Shown here in pieces: positions 37,590 through 46,428 of a DNA stretch of 64,000 nucleotides; position 1 is the stretch's first letter, and the number at the start of each line of letters is the position of its first letter. The notes beneath the pieces were generated by a model. It did no database searches. It was not told where the DNA came from and saw only the letters and a list, made by a program, of their open reading frames with translations. This DNA is from Flavobacterium sp. JAS (GTDB lineage: Bacteria > Bacteroidota > Bacteroidia > Flavobacteriales > Flavobacteriaceae). Location of the stretch: contig NZ_JAJMOX010000007.1 in the NCBI RefSeq assembly GCF_020991455.1, positions 62,001 through 126,000 on the forward strand, given 5' to 3'. Position numbers and translations under genes: made by a program.

Positions 37590-38380
37590 AATTACTTAAT
37601 TTGAGATATTTTTTGCGAAGATAAAAAACATTACATCCATCTCATCTGAGATTTAAAATAAAAGATGAAGTAAAACCGATTGATCGAGAGTCTGTAAAAA
37701 AATCTAAACTTTTCCATTATCTAAATGTAGACAATTAGATGCACAGCAGTACATCTAATTTTGGCAGGTATTCTTTGCATTTAATTTATACTAAGACGCA
37801 TAGCATTAAATTAAAGAATTAAGAAAGCTAAAAAAGTGATTATTTCATTTATGGTGAAATAATCTCTTTTCTATATTTAGTAAAATTTTTAGTGGTTTTA
37901 TTTTATTCTGATTTTCGTCTTTCTGTGCAAAATAAAGCAAAAACTCAAAAAGCGCACAATAATCTAACAATCAATATTTTACTAATAAAAAAAAGTAAAA
38001 AAAGGGTGTTTTTCCCCTTTCTTGATACCTTATGATTTCTCTAACTTCGATAATTCTTACAAGCACTCATTTTTATTACAAGTTTAAAGCAAAGCCCGTA
38101 GAATCTTCTTTTTTATCTGCGCCTTAAAAATGATCCTTTTTAGTAAAATTTCATCATAAGTATTCTCTTAAATGAAATACAATGAGAAAAACTAAAAACA
38201 CTTATTTGATTCCATAAAATAAGGGTATATACCAAAAACAGAATCTAGTATCTAAAAAAGTAATCTTAGAACAAAAATCTAAATATTGCTTTTAGAAGAA
38301 TACAAATTTGAATTGTATTTGTTTCACTATAAGGCAATCAGATTAGCAATAAAGTCGAATTTATTAAACTTTATCAGAAG
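37590..38380. other. 791-bp AT-rich leader of the eCIS operon with hairpins
   Basis: No coding sequence found. Two hairpins at the left: AATTAGATG/complement (37733-37760) and a longer one at 37833-37869 (stem GATTATTTCA/complement with flanking pairs, ending TCTTTT). A third, short, G/C-containing hairpin AAAGGG/CCCTTT lies at 38001-38020. The remaining about 360 bp to the cap gene is featureless AT-rich DNA. A small RNA ending at one of the hairpins is possible; the operon promoter could not be fixed. Confidence 0.5.
37833..37869. terminator. Terminator-like hairpin with no gene upstream
   Basis: Arms of about 15 bp with one mismatch around the loop tttatgg (37848-37854), followed by TCTTTT. 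The nearest plus-strand gene ends more than 1 kb upstream, so this hairpin may end an unannotated transcript or lie in the leader of the eCIS message. Confidence 0.4.
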
Positions 38381-38983
38381 ATGATTTTTGAAATTATTCA
38401 AATAATTGAAGAGCAGGTAAATAACTATCTCGAAGAAATTGGGCTGGATAAAACGGTTGTGGCTGAAAATATTGCTTTTTTAGAATCTCAAAACGAAAAC
38501 GTATCCAAAAATCTAGACGATAAAGTAGCACTTACCTTAATTAATCTGGATGAAGAAGCTACTTTAAAAAACTTTCCCAACCATTCCATCGAAAACGCTA
38601 AAACAATTTATAAAAACAGCATCATCAATTTGAATCTGTATTTACTTTTTAGCGCCAATAGAATTGCATACATCAACTCACTTAATGATATTTCGAAAAT
38701 CATTGCTTTTTTTCAGGGAAAAAAACTTTTTACACAAGCCAACACTATTTACAACAGAAGCAGTGTGGCAATGGATAATATAGACAACTTCAAATTCTCG
38801 GTAGAACTTTACACACCCACTTTTGAAGAACTTAATTATATCTGGGGAACATTGGGTGGTAAACAACTTCCGTCAGCATTATACAAAGTTAGCATGATAC
38901 AAATCGAGCGCAATATCGCACAAGGCGAAGGACAACTTATCAGCAAGGTCAAAGGTGTAACCAAAACAAAAGAGCAATCATGA
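38381..38983 (+). CDS. eCIS tail terminator/cap protein (DUF4255, Pvc16/Afp16-like)
   Basis: A 200-aa cytoplasmic protein matching the DUF4255 (Pvc16 N-terminal) pattern: MIFEIIQIIEEQVNNYLEEIG at the start, then DDKVALTLINLDEEATLKNF and INLNLYLLFSANRIAYINSL. In Afp/PVC-type injection systems this protein closes the end of the tube and sheath opposite the baseplate and fixes the particle length. It opens the operon and overlaps the next gene by 4 bp (ATGA). Confidence 0.85.
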   Translation: MIFEIIQIIEEQVNNYLEEIGLDKTVVAENIAFLESQNENVSKNLDDKVALTLINLDEEATLKNFPNHSIENAKTIYKNSIINLNLYLLFSANRIAYINSLNDISKIIAFFQGKKLFTQANTIYNRSSVAMDNIDNFKFSVELYTPTFEELNYIWGTLGGKQLPSALYKVSMIQIERNIAQGEGQLISKVKGVTKTKEQS

Positions 38984-39825
38984 GTTTTAATCTTACATTC
39001 GGATTATTATTTGAAGTGACACTTTTTCACAATTATTTTCTCAATAGTGGTGTAAATACTTATGCCGGAATGTCGGGAGATGACCAGAAAAAAATGCTTC
39101 AGAAATTTGATAGTAATTCATTTGCCACTATCACTCCTACTGTAGAAACCATCACGCAGTTACGAAATTACAAGATGACATTCAAGCCAACCAAAACTGG
39201 GTTTCGTGTTTACATTAAAGTGAAGGAAGGTATTGAAATTGATGATCCTTATATAAGTGTTCCCGCCGATTTAAAACTGGATTTTAAAATCACTGTCAAC
39301 GATTATCAGTTTGAGAATTACACCAATTTAGAATTTGTTCTGAATCAGATGTTTTTATTCAGCAACGTGAAACCTTCAACTGAACCCGGAACATTTAAAT
39401 ATATTCCAAATTTCAGTGACAACATCCTGATTTCAAATAATTACTTAATCTCCGAAGAAACAACCTCCATTTTATTATCAGAGCTTCAAACACAGGAAAG
39501 ACAAGATGTTTTTGGAATCATCTCCTTGACGATGAAAGGCGATAATAATCCGAAAGACATTATAGATGGTTTTGGCAAAATGCTAAGTCCAAATTTTAAA
39601 ATTCATTTTGATAATAGAAAAACACTCTGGAAATATATCAACAGAAAAGCAGGCACAGAAATTAACACTCTTACTGCCAAACCCTTAACCTATTCTGGTT
39701 TTGTTGAACTTGACCCCGTCAACGATTTTGCGCCAGCGCAATTGGAAAGCAGTACCTACCCAAATCCATCTGTAAAATCAATAACAAAGATCGATAGTGA
39801 TTACTATTCAGAAATATTTATTTAA
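38980..39825 (+). CDS. eCIS-associated protein of unknown function
   Basis: A 281-aa protein, no signal peptide. It opens MSFNLTFGLLFEVTLFHNYFLN and is probably beta-rich. I recognise no domain. It is translationally coupled to the cap gene (4-bp overlap) and precedes the sheath by 18 bp, a place where Bacteroidota eCIS loci often carry a protein of this kind. A structural or assembly role in the particle is likely; a surface-attachment role is another option. Confidence 0.7.
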   Translation: MSFNLTFGLLFEVTLFHNYFLNSGVNTYAGMSGDDQKKMLQKFDSNSFATITPTVETITQLRNYKMTFKPTKTGFRVYIKVKEGIEIDDPYISVPADLKLDFKITVNDYQFENYTNLEFVLNQMFLFSNVKPSTEPGTFKYIPNFSDNILISNNYLISEETTSILLSELQTQERQDVFGIISLTMKGDNNPKDIIDGFGKMLSPNFKIHFDNRKTLWKYINRKAGTEINTLTAKPLTYSGFVELDPVNDFAPAQLESSTYPNPSVKSITKIDSDYYSEIFI

Positions 39826-39843
39826 TAATTAAAACAATTAATC

Positions 39844-41952
39844 ATGGCAACAACTTACAACACGCCTGGAGTATATATTGAGGAAATCGTAAAGTTTCCT
39901 CCGTCAGTTGCTCAGGTAGAAACAGCGATTCCCGCTTTTATTGGCTATACAGAAAAAGCTACTAAAAAAATCGAGAATGATTTACACAGGATTCCTACCA
40001 GAATTACCTCTTTACTGGATTATGAAAAGTATTTTGGACTGGCATATCCTGAAAGCACTATTTCAGTAGATGTAACTGATGTCGTGACTAACAATGTAAC
40101 CGAAAGAAGTATTGTGGTAAATCAGCCCAGCGTTCCAAAACCATTTTTACTGTATTATTCACTTCAGCTGTATTTTGCAAATGGCGGTGGCCCTTGTTAT
40201 ATTGTTTCGGTAGATCTCTATGAAACCCCAACGGGTACTGAAAATCAAATTCTTTTTTCTGATTTAACAGCCGGACTGGATCTCTTAAAAGCTGAAGATG
40301 AGCCAACATTGATATTGTTCCCGGATGCAAAAAAACTAAGCGTAATTGAATTCTATAATTTATACTCAGCTGCCTTAATGCAATGTCACGATCTACAGGA
40401 TCGCTTTGCTATTATTGACACTCATACTTCTACTGATGTTCAGGCTGATTCTCAAGCTTTAAGAGGAAAAATTTCTCTTGAAAAAGATTACCTGAAATAC
40501 GGTGCGGTGTATTATCCTTACCTTGACACTATCCTCGATTATCGATACAATGAAGATGATATTTTAATCAATCATGTTACTAATATTCCAGATGCATTAG
40601 TTACGGCTTTTAGCCAGGTTCAGGCGGCATTCGTTTCTATTGGAGCAAAAATCGCAAACCTTCTCAAAGTTAGCGATAGCGGAGATGTAGGTACAACAGA
40701 TGATACACTATCCGGAAGCGTAGCAAACGTCCTTTTGTTTACTGATTCACCCAATCCAGCCGGGTTTAATCTTGCAACAGGTTCTCCTAATTTCGACCTC
40801 ACTTTAAAAAATAATTTTGCAGACGTCGTTAAAATATTATCAACCCAATTAAAAAATTTAATTGAGGACAAAGAGATTGTAAAAAATGCTGCAATATCTG
40901 CAATTACTTCCGTTGAAGAGAATCCAGGTGTTGAAGTTCCTCTTCAAGCCTCCTTGAATGTTTTTACCGGTTTGTTTGAAGGCGATGGTAAAATTGAAAA
41001 TGTACAATCAAAATTAGAGGATTTAGTAACCAAAATCCGTGCAGCCAAAACCTCAACAACTTTAGGCACTTATGTTACCAACGTAGTCGACGAAGTTGGC
41101 AAACTTCTTACTTTTACTGTGCCTACAGAACCCACCAACTCTATTATTGAATTACCTAGTGACAACTTAACAATTGGAATTGATGTATTCAATAAATCTA
41201 CTCCCGGAAATAATTTAGCAGCACTTGTTGAAGATATTAAAAATAAAATCTTTAGCATCACCTCCAAAGATACCAACAACGGAGCAATGAACGGTCGCTA
41301 TCTTGGTGACATTGAAGGCATCGACAACAAATCATACAATGCCATAAAAACAGAGATTTTAGCCCTTCCCATTACACTTCCGCCAAGTAGTGCTGTAGCC
41401 GGAGTTTATGCACGTGTTGATTCTAACAGTGGTGTATGGAAAGCGCCAGCTAATGTGGGGTTAAATTATGTAGTAAAACCAACGCTAAAAATAACCAATG
41501 GCGATCAGGACGGTTTGAATATCGATGTCAATGCTGGTAAATCTATAAATGCTATCAGAAGCTTTACAGGTAAAGGAATCCTGATCTGGGGATCCAGAAC
41601 TTTGGCCGGGAATGATGCCGAATGGCGCTATGTGCCAGTTCGTCGCTTCTTTAACATGGCCGAGGAATCTATCAAAAAAGCAACCGAACAGTTTGTATTT
41701 GAGCCTAACGATGCCAATACCTGGATAAGAGTGCGAGCGATGATTGAGAATTTCTTAATTCTTCAATGGAGAGCCGGAGCTTTGGCCGGGGCAAAACCTG
41801 AACAAGCATTTTATGTAAGAGTTGGCTTAGGACAAACCATGTCGGCAATGGATATTTTAGACGGTAAAATGATAATCGAAATTGGAATGGCAGTAGTTCG
41901 TCCGGCAGAATTTATCATTCTACGTTTCTCTCACAAAATGCAGGAATCTTAA
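39844..41952 (+). CDS. eCIS contractile sheath protein
   Basis: A 702-aa phage-tail-sheath protein (Afp2-4/Pvc2-4 type) that forms the outer cylinder and shortens to drive the tube into a target. The N-terminus TTYNTPGVYIEEIVKFPPSV is the classic sheath opening. The conserved inner core is at about 575-700: GILIWGSRTLAGNDAEWRYV, VRRFFNMAEESIKKATEQF and YVRVGLGQTMSAMDILDGK. The middle (about 240-570) is variable, the outer decoration domain. Only one sheath gene is present, where Afp and PVC have several. Confidence 0.95.
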   Translation: MATTYNTPGVYIEEIVKFPPSVAQVETAIPAFIGYTEKATKKIENDLHRIPTRITSLLDYEKYFGLAYPESTISVDVTDVVTNNVTERSIVVNQPSVPKPFLLYYSLQLYFANGGGPCYIVSVDLYETPTGTENQILFSDLTAGLDLLKAEDEPTLILFPDAKKLSVIEFYNLYSAALMQCHDLQDRFAIIDTHTSTDVQADSQALRGKISLEKDYLKYGAVYYPYLDTILDYRYNEDDILINHVTNIPDALVTAFSQVQAAFVSIGAKIANLLKVSDSGDVGTTDDTLSGSVANVLLFTDSPNPAGFNLATGSPNFDLTLKNNFADVVKILSTQLKNLIEDKEIVKNAAISAITSVEENPGVEVPLQASLNVFTGLFEGDGKIENVQSKLEDLVTKIRAAKTSTTLGTYVTNVVDEVGKLLTFTVPTEPTNSIIELPSDNLTIGIDVFNKSTPGNNLAALVEDIKNKIFSITSKDTNNGAMNGRYLGDIEGIDNKSYNAIKTEILALPITLPPSSAVAGVYARVDSNSGVWKAPANVGLNYVVKPTLKITNGDQDGLNIDVNAGKSINAIRSFTGKGILIWGSRTLAGNDAEWRYVPVRRFFNMAEESIKKATEQFVFEPNDANTWIRVRAMIENFLILQWRAGALAGAKPEQAFYVRVGLGQTMSAMDILDGKMIIEIGMAVVRPAEFIILRFSHKMQES

Positions 41953-41981
41953 TTAATATCAACATTAAAAAAATATAGATC

Positions 41982-42410
41982 ATGAGTTATCCGCTACCAA
42001 AGTTTCATTTCTCAGTTGACTGGGGTGGAACAAAAATAGGATTTACAGAAGTTTCCGGATTAGATGTCGAAACTGAAGCTATTGAATACCGTCAGGGAGC
42101 AAGTCCTGAATATACCAAAATTAAAATGCCGGGCATGCAAAAATTCTCCAACATTACAATGAAAAGAGGATCATTTGCAAGCGATAATGAGTATTATAAT
42201 TGGTGGAATACGGTAAAACTAAACAAAATAGAAAGAAGAGATATTACCATCAAATTACTTAACGAAGAACACAAACCTGTAATTACCTGGAAAGTAAAAA
42301 ATGCATGGCCAACTAAAGTGCAGTCGACTGACTTAAAAGCCGATGGAAACGAAGTTGCGATCGAATCTATGGAATTGGTTCACGAAGGTTTATCCATTCA
42401 AAATGACTAG
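41982..42410 (+). CDS. eCIS inner tube protein 1 (gp19/Hcp-like)
   Basis: A 142-aa tube protomer (Afp1/Pvc1 type, phage T4 gp19 family). Marks are YPLPKFHFSVDWGGTKIGFTEVSGLD at the start, KMPGMQKFSNITMKRG in the middle and ITIKLLNEEHKPVITWKVKNAWP. Hexamer rings of this protein stack into the hollow tube that carries cargo. Spacing to the sheath gene (29 bp) and to the second tube gene (2 bp) is operonic. Confidence 0.94.
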   Translation: MSYPLPKFHFSVDWGGTKIGFTEVSGLDVETEAIEYRQGASPEYTKIKMPGMQKFSNITMKRGSFASDNEYYNWWNTVKLNKIERRDITIKLLNEEHKPVITWKVKNAWPTKVQSTDLKADGNEVAIESMELVHEGLSIQND

Positions 42411-42412
42411 TC

Positions 42413-42859
42413 ATGGCTAACTATTACCCACCTGTCGGTTTTCACTTTTTAGTTGAATTTCAAGGTCTTGGTTCGAAAGAAAAAGACCATCAGTTTCAGT
42501 CGGTATCCGGCTTGTCTGTAGACATAGAAACAGAGGAGATGGCTGAAGGTGGAGAAAATAGATTCAAACACAAACTGCCTGTAAAGACAAAATATGCAAA
42601 CCTGACTTTAAAAAGAGGAATGCTGATTGATTCTGCTGTTATTGACTGGTGCAGGGATGCTATAGAAAACTTTGCTTTCAGCCCCGTAAACCTGACCATT
42701 AAACTGCTCAATCAGGAACATCAGCCTTTGATTTCATGGAATGTGGTTCACGCCTATCCTGTAAAATGGTCTGTCGAAGATTTTAATGCCGAAGAAAGTA
42801 AGATCGTAGTAGAAAACTTCGAGCTTACCTATAATTATTTCACCTTAATGAAAAGCTAG
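42413..42859 (+). CDS. eCIS inner tube protein 2 (gp19 family, Afp5-like)
   Basis: A 148-aa paralogue of the preceding tube protein: YYPPVGFHFLVEFQG, FQSVSGLSVDIETEEM, KTKYANLTLKRGML, LTIKLLNQEHQPLISWNVVHAYP. In Afp-type systems a minor tube protein of this kind forms the first ring on the spike and links tube to baseplate. It starts 2 bp after tube 1, the stop of which abuts TC-ATG. Confidence 0.92.
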   Translation: MANYYPPVGFHFLVEFQGLGSKEKDHQFQSVSGLSVDIETEEMAEGGENRFKHKLPVKTKYANLTLKRGMLIDSAVIDWCRDAIENFAFSPVNLTIKLLNQEHQPLISWNVVHAYPVKWSVEDFNAEESKIVVENFELTYNYFTLMKS

Positions 42860-42861
42860 TC

Positions 42862-43020
42862 ATGCCTATAGAAATAAAAGAGCTTCACATTAAAATAAAC
42901 GTGAACGAAGGATCAAAACCTAATGCTTCTGCAAGTGCTCAAAAAAGCAAGGAAACAGATGCAGTAGCCGAATGTGTAGAACAGGTTATGAAAATTATTG
43001 AACGTAAAAAAGAACGCTGA
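42862..43020 (+). CDS. Tiny eCIS protein, DUF5908 family
   Basis: A 52-aa frame, MPIEIKELHIKINVNEG at the start and MKIIERKKER at the end, short enough to be missed by gene callers. It starts 2 bp after tube 2 (shared CATG spacing as in the previous junction) and stops one base before the ATG of the LysM gene, so it is locked into the operon. The opening MPIEIKEL matches my recollection of DUF5908, a small protein of Bacteroidota injection-system loci. In position it corresponds to Afp6. Role unknown, perhaps an adaptor between tube and spike. Confidence 0.75.
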   Translation: MPIEIKELHIKINVNEGSKPNASASAQKSKETDAVAECVEQVMKIIERKKER

Positions 43021-43021
43021 C

Positions 43022-43705
43022 ATGTTAGGAGAATTACAAAAACTAAAAGTTGTTGCTTATAGTGATGCTGAATTCAACAACAAAATTGCGGATGGTCAAT
43101 TTTCTACCTTAATGAATCCGGAAAAGTACACCTATCATTATAAAATTGAAGCCGATGAAACTCAGGCTACCGGTACGAGTACGCTTTCTCCAAAGTTCAA
43201 TAAAAAATTACCTGAGAATCTCGAACTCGATTTTGTTTTTGACAGATCGGGAGTTATCAATGGATACGCAAGTACTGACGATGGTATTATCGATGATATT
43301 GAGAAATTCAAAAAGGTTATTCTGGATTATAACGGTGACCAACACAAGCCTAATTATCTGATTATTTCCTGGGGAACATTGCTTTTTAAAGGAGCATTGA
43401 CCGAAATGGACGTAGAATTTAAACTCTTCAAACCAGACGGAACTCCGATTAGAGCAGTTGCAAAAGCAAAATTTCAGGGCTTTGTCGAAGATAATTTAAG
43501 AGCAGCGAGAGAGAACAATAAATCACCTGATTTAACACATTACAGAACAGTAAAAGAAGGTGATACATTGCCTTTGATGTCTTTTAATATTTACGGCGAT
43601 TCTAAGTATTATCTGGAAGTTGCCAAAGTCAATAACATTATCAATTTCAGAAAACTAAAAACAGGGCAAAAACTATTTTTTCCACCCTTACAAAAACAAT
43701 CCTGA
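43022..43705 (+). CDS. eCIS tube-initiator/adaptor with LysM domain (Afp7-like)
   Basis: A 227-aa protein. The ATG at 43022 is chosen because an upstream TTG (42998) would run into the DUF5908 gene. The N-terminal part (about 1-165) is the eCIS tube-initiator domain: STLMNPEKYTYHYKIE, LPENLELDFVFDRSG and VIPNYLIISWGTLLFKG-like text. The C-terminal LysM (about 172-225: HYRTVKEGDTLPLMSFNIYGD ... KLKTGQKLFFPP) is typical of Afp7, which joins tube and spike. Its stop overlaps the next start by one base. Confidence 0.9.
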   Translation: MLGELQKLKVVAYSDAEFNNKIADGQFSTLMNPEKYTYHYKIEADETQATGTSTLSPKFNKKLPENLELDFVFDRSGVINGYASTDDGIIDDIEKFKKVILDYNGDQHKPNYLIISWGTLLFKGALTEMDVEFKLFKPDGTPIRAVAKAKFQGFVEDNLRAARENNKSPDLTHYRTVKEGDTLPLMSFNIYGDSKYYLEVAKVNNIINFRKLKTGQKLFFPPLQKQS

Positions 43706-45450
43706 TGAGCAATAACGGAGTCATACAAACCAGTCAGAGTGCCGATTTAGTAACGCATAAAATTTTAATTGAAGGAACGGAATTATCCAGTACCTATCAA
43801 GTAAAAAGCCTTGTAGTACAAAATGAGGTCAACAGGATTCCTATGGCTCAAATTGTTCTTACAGATGGAGAAGCTTCTGAAAGGGATTTTAAACTGAGTA
43901 ATGAAGACTTATTGATTCCGGGCAAAAAAATCGAAATAACTGCCGGTTATCACAATGATGAAGCCACTATTTACAAAGGAATTATTATCAAACATTCGAT
44001 TAAAATAAAAAGCGGAACTTCTTTGCTTATTATCGAATGTAAAGACGAAGCCGTAAAACTTACTATTGGCAGAAAAAGCAAATATTTTTATGATGTAAAA
44101 GACAGCGAAGCATTTGAAGAAATCATCGATGCTTATGGATTACAAAAAGAGGTTGAAGCTACTAATTTTAGTCACAAAGAACTTATTCAATACAACACTT
44201 CCGACTGGGATTTTATAGTTTCAAGAGCACAAGCCAATGGTAAACTTTGTTTTGTTGAAAATGGTAAAATTACCATCAGCAAACCAAATCTTACCTCAGA
44301 TTCTGTAGAAACAGTAACTTTTGGATCTACGCTGCTTGATTTTGATGCCGAAATGGATGCACGAAATCAATTTGCAAAAGTGTCTTCGTACAGTTGGGAT
44401 TATACCAATCAGGAAGTTGTAGAAATTGAAGCCAATGATCCTGCTGTAAGCTTAAATGGTAATCTATCAGCTTCTGATTTAGCTGATATTATTCAACTCG
44501 AAAACCTCGAATTACGTCACGGCGCTACTATTACCGAAGTTGAACTTCAGGATTGGGCAGATGCTAAATTACTTTTTCAGCAATTATCAAAAATTCGCGG
44601 AAGAGCCAAATTTCAAGGTATTCCCGCAGTAAAACCTAATACTATTATTACACTCGAAGGCGTAGGTGACAGATTTAATGGAAAAGCATATATAACAGGC
44701 GTTTTTCACGAAATAGCTGAAGGAAACTGGACAGTCGATGCACAATTTGGGTTAAACCCTGAGTGGTTTTCTGAAACATTCGACATTAATACACCAACAG
44801 GTTCCGGAATCATTCCGGCCATAAAAGGACTTCACGTGGGGATTGTAACCCAACTAGAATCTGATCCTAATAGTGAAGACCGCATTTTAGTAAAAATTCC
44901 AATTATCAACAACGACGAACAAGGTATTTGGTGTCGCGTAGCTTCGCCCGATGCGGGAGATAAAAGAGGTATTTTTTTCAGACCCGAAATTGAAGATGAA
45001 GTAATTGTTGGTTTTATCAATGAAGATCCCAATAATGCCATTGTTTTAGGAATGCTTAACAGCAGCGGAAAACCAGCTCCAATTGTGGCGTCTGACGACA
45101 ATCACCAAAAAGGAATTGTAACCCGAAGCGAAATGAAAGTCATTTTTGATGATGAAAAAAAATCTATTGGAATTGAAACTCCCGCGGGCAAAAAAATAAC
45201 GCTCGATGAAGATCAGGGCATTATAAAAATAGAAGATGAAAATTCGAACATCATCACCATTGACAGCAACGGAATAAAAATGGAAAGTGCGGGAAACATT
45301 GAGTTCAAAGCTACCGGAGATGTAAAAATCGAAGGCGCAAATGTTTCTATAAAAGCAAATACACAATTTAAAGCAGAAGGAAGTGCGGGCGTAGAAATGT
45401 CATCGAGCGCAACTGCTGTTCTAAAAGGAAGTATCGTACAAATAAATTAA
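43705..45450 (+). CDS. eCIS central spike protein (VgrG/gp27-gp5-like, Afp8)
   Basis: A 581-aa spike that sits under the tube and pierces the target. The gp27-like base covers about 15-370 (EGTELSSTYQVKSLVVQNEVNRIP ...). The gp5-like OB-fold lies at about 372-460: HVGIVTQLESDPNSEDRILVKIP, then GIFFRPEIEDEVIVGFINEDP. A repetitive beta-helix of short VKIEGANVSIKAN-type strands forms the needle (about 480-581). No extra toxin domain is seen at the C-terminus. The PAAR tip gene follows 4 bp later. Confidence 0.94.
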   Translation: MSNNGVIQTSQSADLVTHKILIEGTELSSTYQVKSLVVQNEVNRIPMAQIVLTDGEASERDFKLSNEDLLIPGKKIEITAGYHNDEATIYKGIIIKHSIKIKSGTSLLIIECKDEAVKLTIGRKSKYFYDVKDSEAFEEIIDAYGLQKEVEATNFSHKELIQYNTSDWDFIVSRAQANGKLCFVENGKITISKPNLTSDSVETVTFGSTLLDFDAEMDARNQFAKVSSYSWDYTNQEVVEIEANDPAVSLNGNLSASDLADIIQLENLELRHGATITEVELQDWADAKLLFQQLSKIRGRAKFQGIPAVKPNTIITLEGVGDRFNGKAYITGVFHEIAEGNWTVDAQFGLNPEWFSETFDINTPTGSGIIPAIKGLHVGIVTQLESDPNSEDRILVKIPIINNDEQGIWCRVASPDAGDKRGIFFRPEIEDEVIVGFINEDPNNAIVLGMLNSSGKPAPIVASDDNHQKGIVTRSEMKVIFDDEKKSIGIETPAGKKITLDEDQGIIKIEDENSNIITIDSNGIKMESAGNIEFKATGDVKIEGANVSIKANTQFKAEGSAGVEMSSSATAVLKGSIVQIN

Positions 45451-45454
45451 AATT

Positions 45455-45745
45455 ATGGGAGCACCAGCCGCCAGAATTACAGATATGCACGTTTGCCCAA
45501 TGGTTACGGGAACGGTTCCGCACGTGGGCGGTCCAATTTTACCTGCCGGCACACCAACCGTTTTAATTGGCGGAATGCCCGCTGCATGTGTTGGCGACAT
45601 GGCTACCTGTACAGGTCCGCCTGATACAATTGCCGCAGGATCATCGACGGTTTTAATAGGCGGAAAACCAGCCGCACGAATGGGAGATTCAACCGCACAT
45701 GGCGGCACAATAGTAGCCGGATTAGCAACTGTTTTAATTGGTTAA
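45455..45745 (+). CDS. PAAR-repeat tip protein (Afp10-like)
   Basis: A 96-aa protein made of PAAR repeats: GAPAARITDMHVCP, GGPILPAGTPTVLIGGMPAA, TGPPDTIAAGSSTVLIGGKPAARMGD. His and Cys residues (H12, C14, C46, C53, H86) supply the metal site of the cone. It caps the spike needle and may carry effectors. It has no fused toxin domain. It is the last gene before an intergenic repeat element interrupts the operon. Confidence 0.94.
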   Translation: MGAPAARITDMHVCPMVTGTVPHVGGPILPAGTPTVLIGGMPAACVGDMATCTGPPDTIAAGSSTVLIGGKPAARMGDSTAHGGTIVAGLATVLIG

Positions 45746-46005
45746 TTAATTCACGTTTATCATTTAAAATACTGTAAATCATCTAACTCTAAAAACAATC
45801 AGGTATAATCCCTACGGGATATTTTTATCTGATGGAGCTCGATTATACTACCAACATTTAAATCCTAACGGATTATTTATTGGAACCTTTTGTTACTATA
45901 TAAAATACTATATCTCGTAGAGATTACATATTGGTAGCAAATAATTTAGAAGGATAATGTTGTCCCGTAGGGACTACACAAAATTGACCAGCAACTGAAT
46001 CAATT
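45746..46005. repeat. Intergenic palindromic repeat element inside the eCIS operon
   Basis: The 260-bp gap holds an element of about 170 bp (45806-45976). Its ends are near-complementary: TCCCTACGGGAT at 45809-45820 and TCCCGTAGGGAC at 45963-45974. An inner pair is CTACCAA (45848-45854) with TTGGTAG (45931-45937), and two more related words (TCCTAACGGAT near 45863, CTCGTAGAGAT near 45914) lie in between. Such CCGTAGGG palindromes look like a dispersed small element. No terminator T-run is evident, so read-through to gp25 is likely. Confidence 0.65.
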
Positions 46006-46416
46006 ATGGAAACAACACAAGATTTTTTAGGTATAGGATGGAGTTTTCCGCCTGAATTTAAAGTAAGTACCAAAGAAGTAACAATGCTGACTGATGAAGA
46101 AGACATTAAAAGCAGTTTGGAGATTTTGCTTTCAACTAAAATTGGCGAGCGGATCATGCAGCCCAAATATGGCTGTAATATGGATGAATTGATTTTTAAT
46201 CCGTTGAACCGAACCTTAAAAACATTTGTTTCTGAGCTAATTAAAACGGCTATTCTTTATCACGAACCAAGAATTGACGTTGAAAAAATTGACATTACCA
46301 AAGGCGACGATTTGAGTGGCGAATTATTAGTACTGATAGATTTTAAAGTACGCGCTACCAATTCGAGAATAAATATGGTTTATCCATTTTACCAACAAGA
46401 AGGAACCAATTTATAA
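46006..46416 (+). CDS. eCIS baseplate wedge protein (gp25-like, Afp9)
   Basis: A 136-aa GPW/gp25-family protein that links the sheath to the baseplate. Family marks: FLGIGWSFPPEFK, EEDIKSSLEILLSTKIGERIMQPKYGCN (about 30-58; the ER-M-P-YG motif), and DELIFNPLN. It resumes the structural operon after the repeat element and precedes the baseplate J gene by 12 bp. Confidence 0.94.
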   Translation: METTQDFLGIGWSFPPEFKVSTKEVTMLTDEEDIKSSLEILLSTKIGERIMQPKYGCNMDELIFNPLNRTLKTFVSELIKTAILYHEPRIDVEKIDITKGDDLSGELLVLIDFKVRATNSRINMVYPFYQQEGTNL

Positions 46417-46428
46417 ATTGTTAAAAAG

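Noticed and set aside
45421..45708. 95-codon minus-strand frame opposite the PAAR gene
   Set aside because: Mirror of the Gly/Pro-rich PAAR repeats; the plus-strand PAAR protein is unmistakable.
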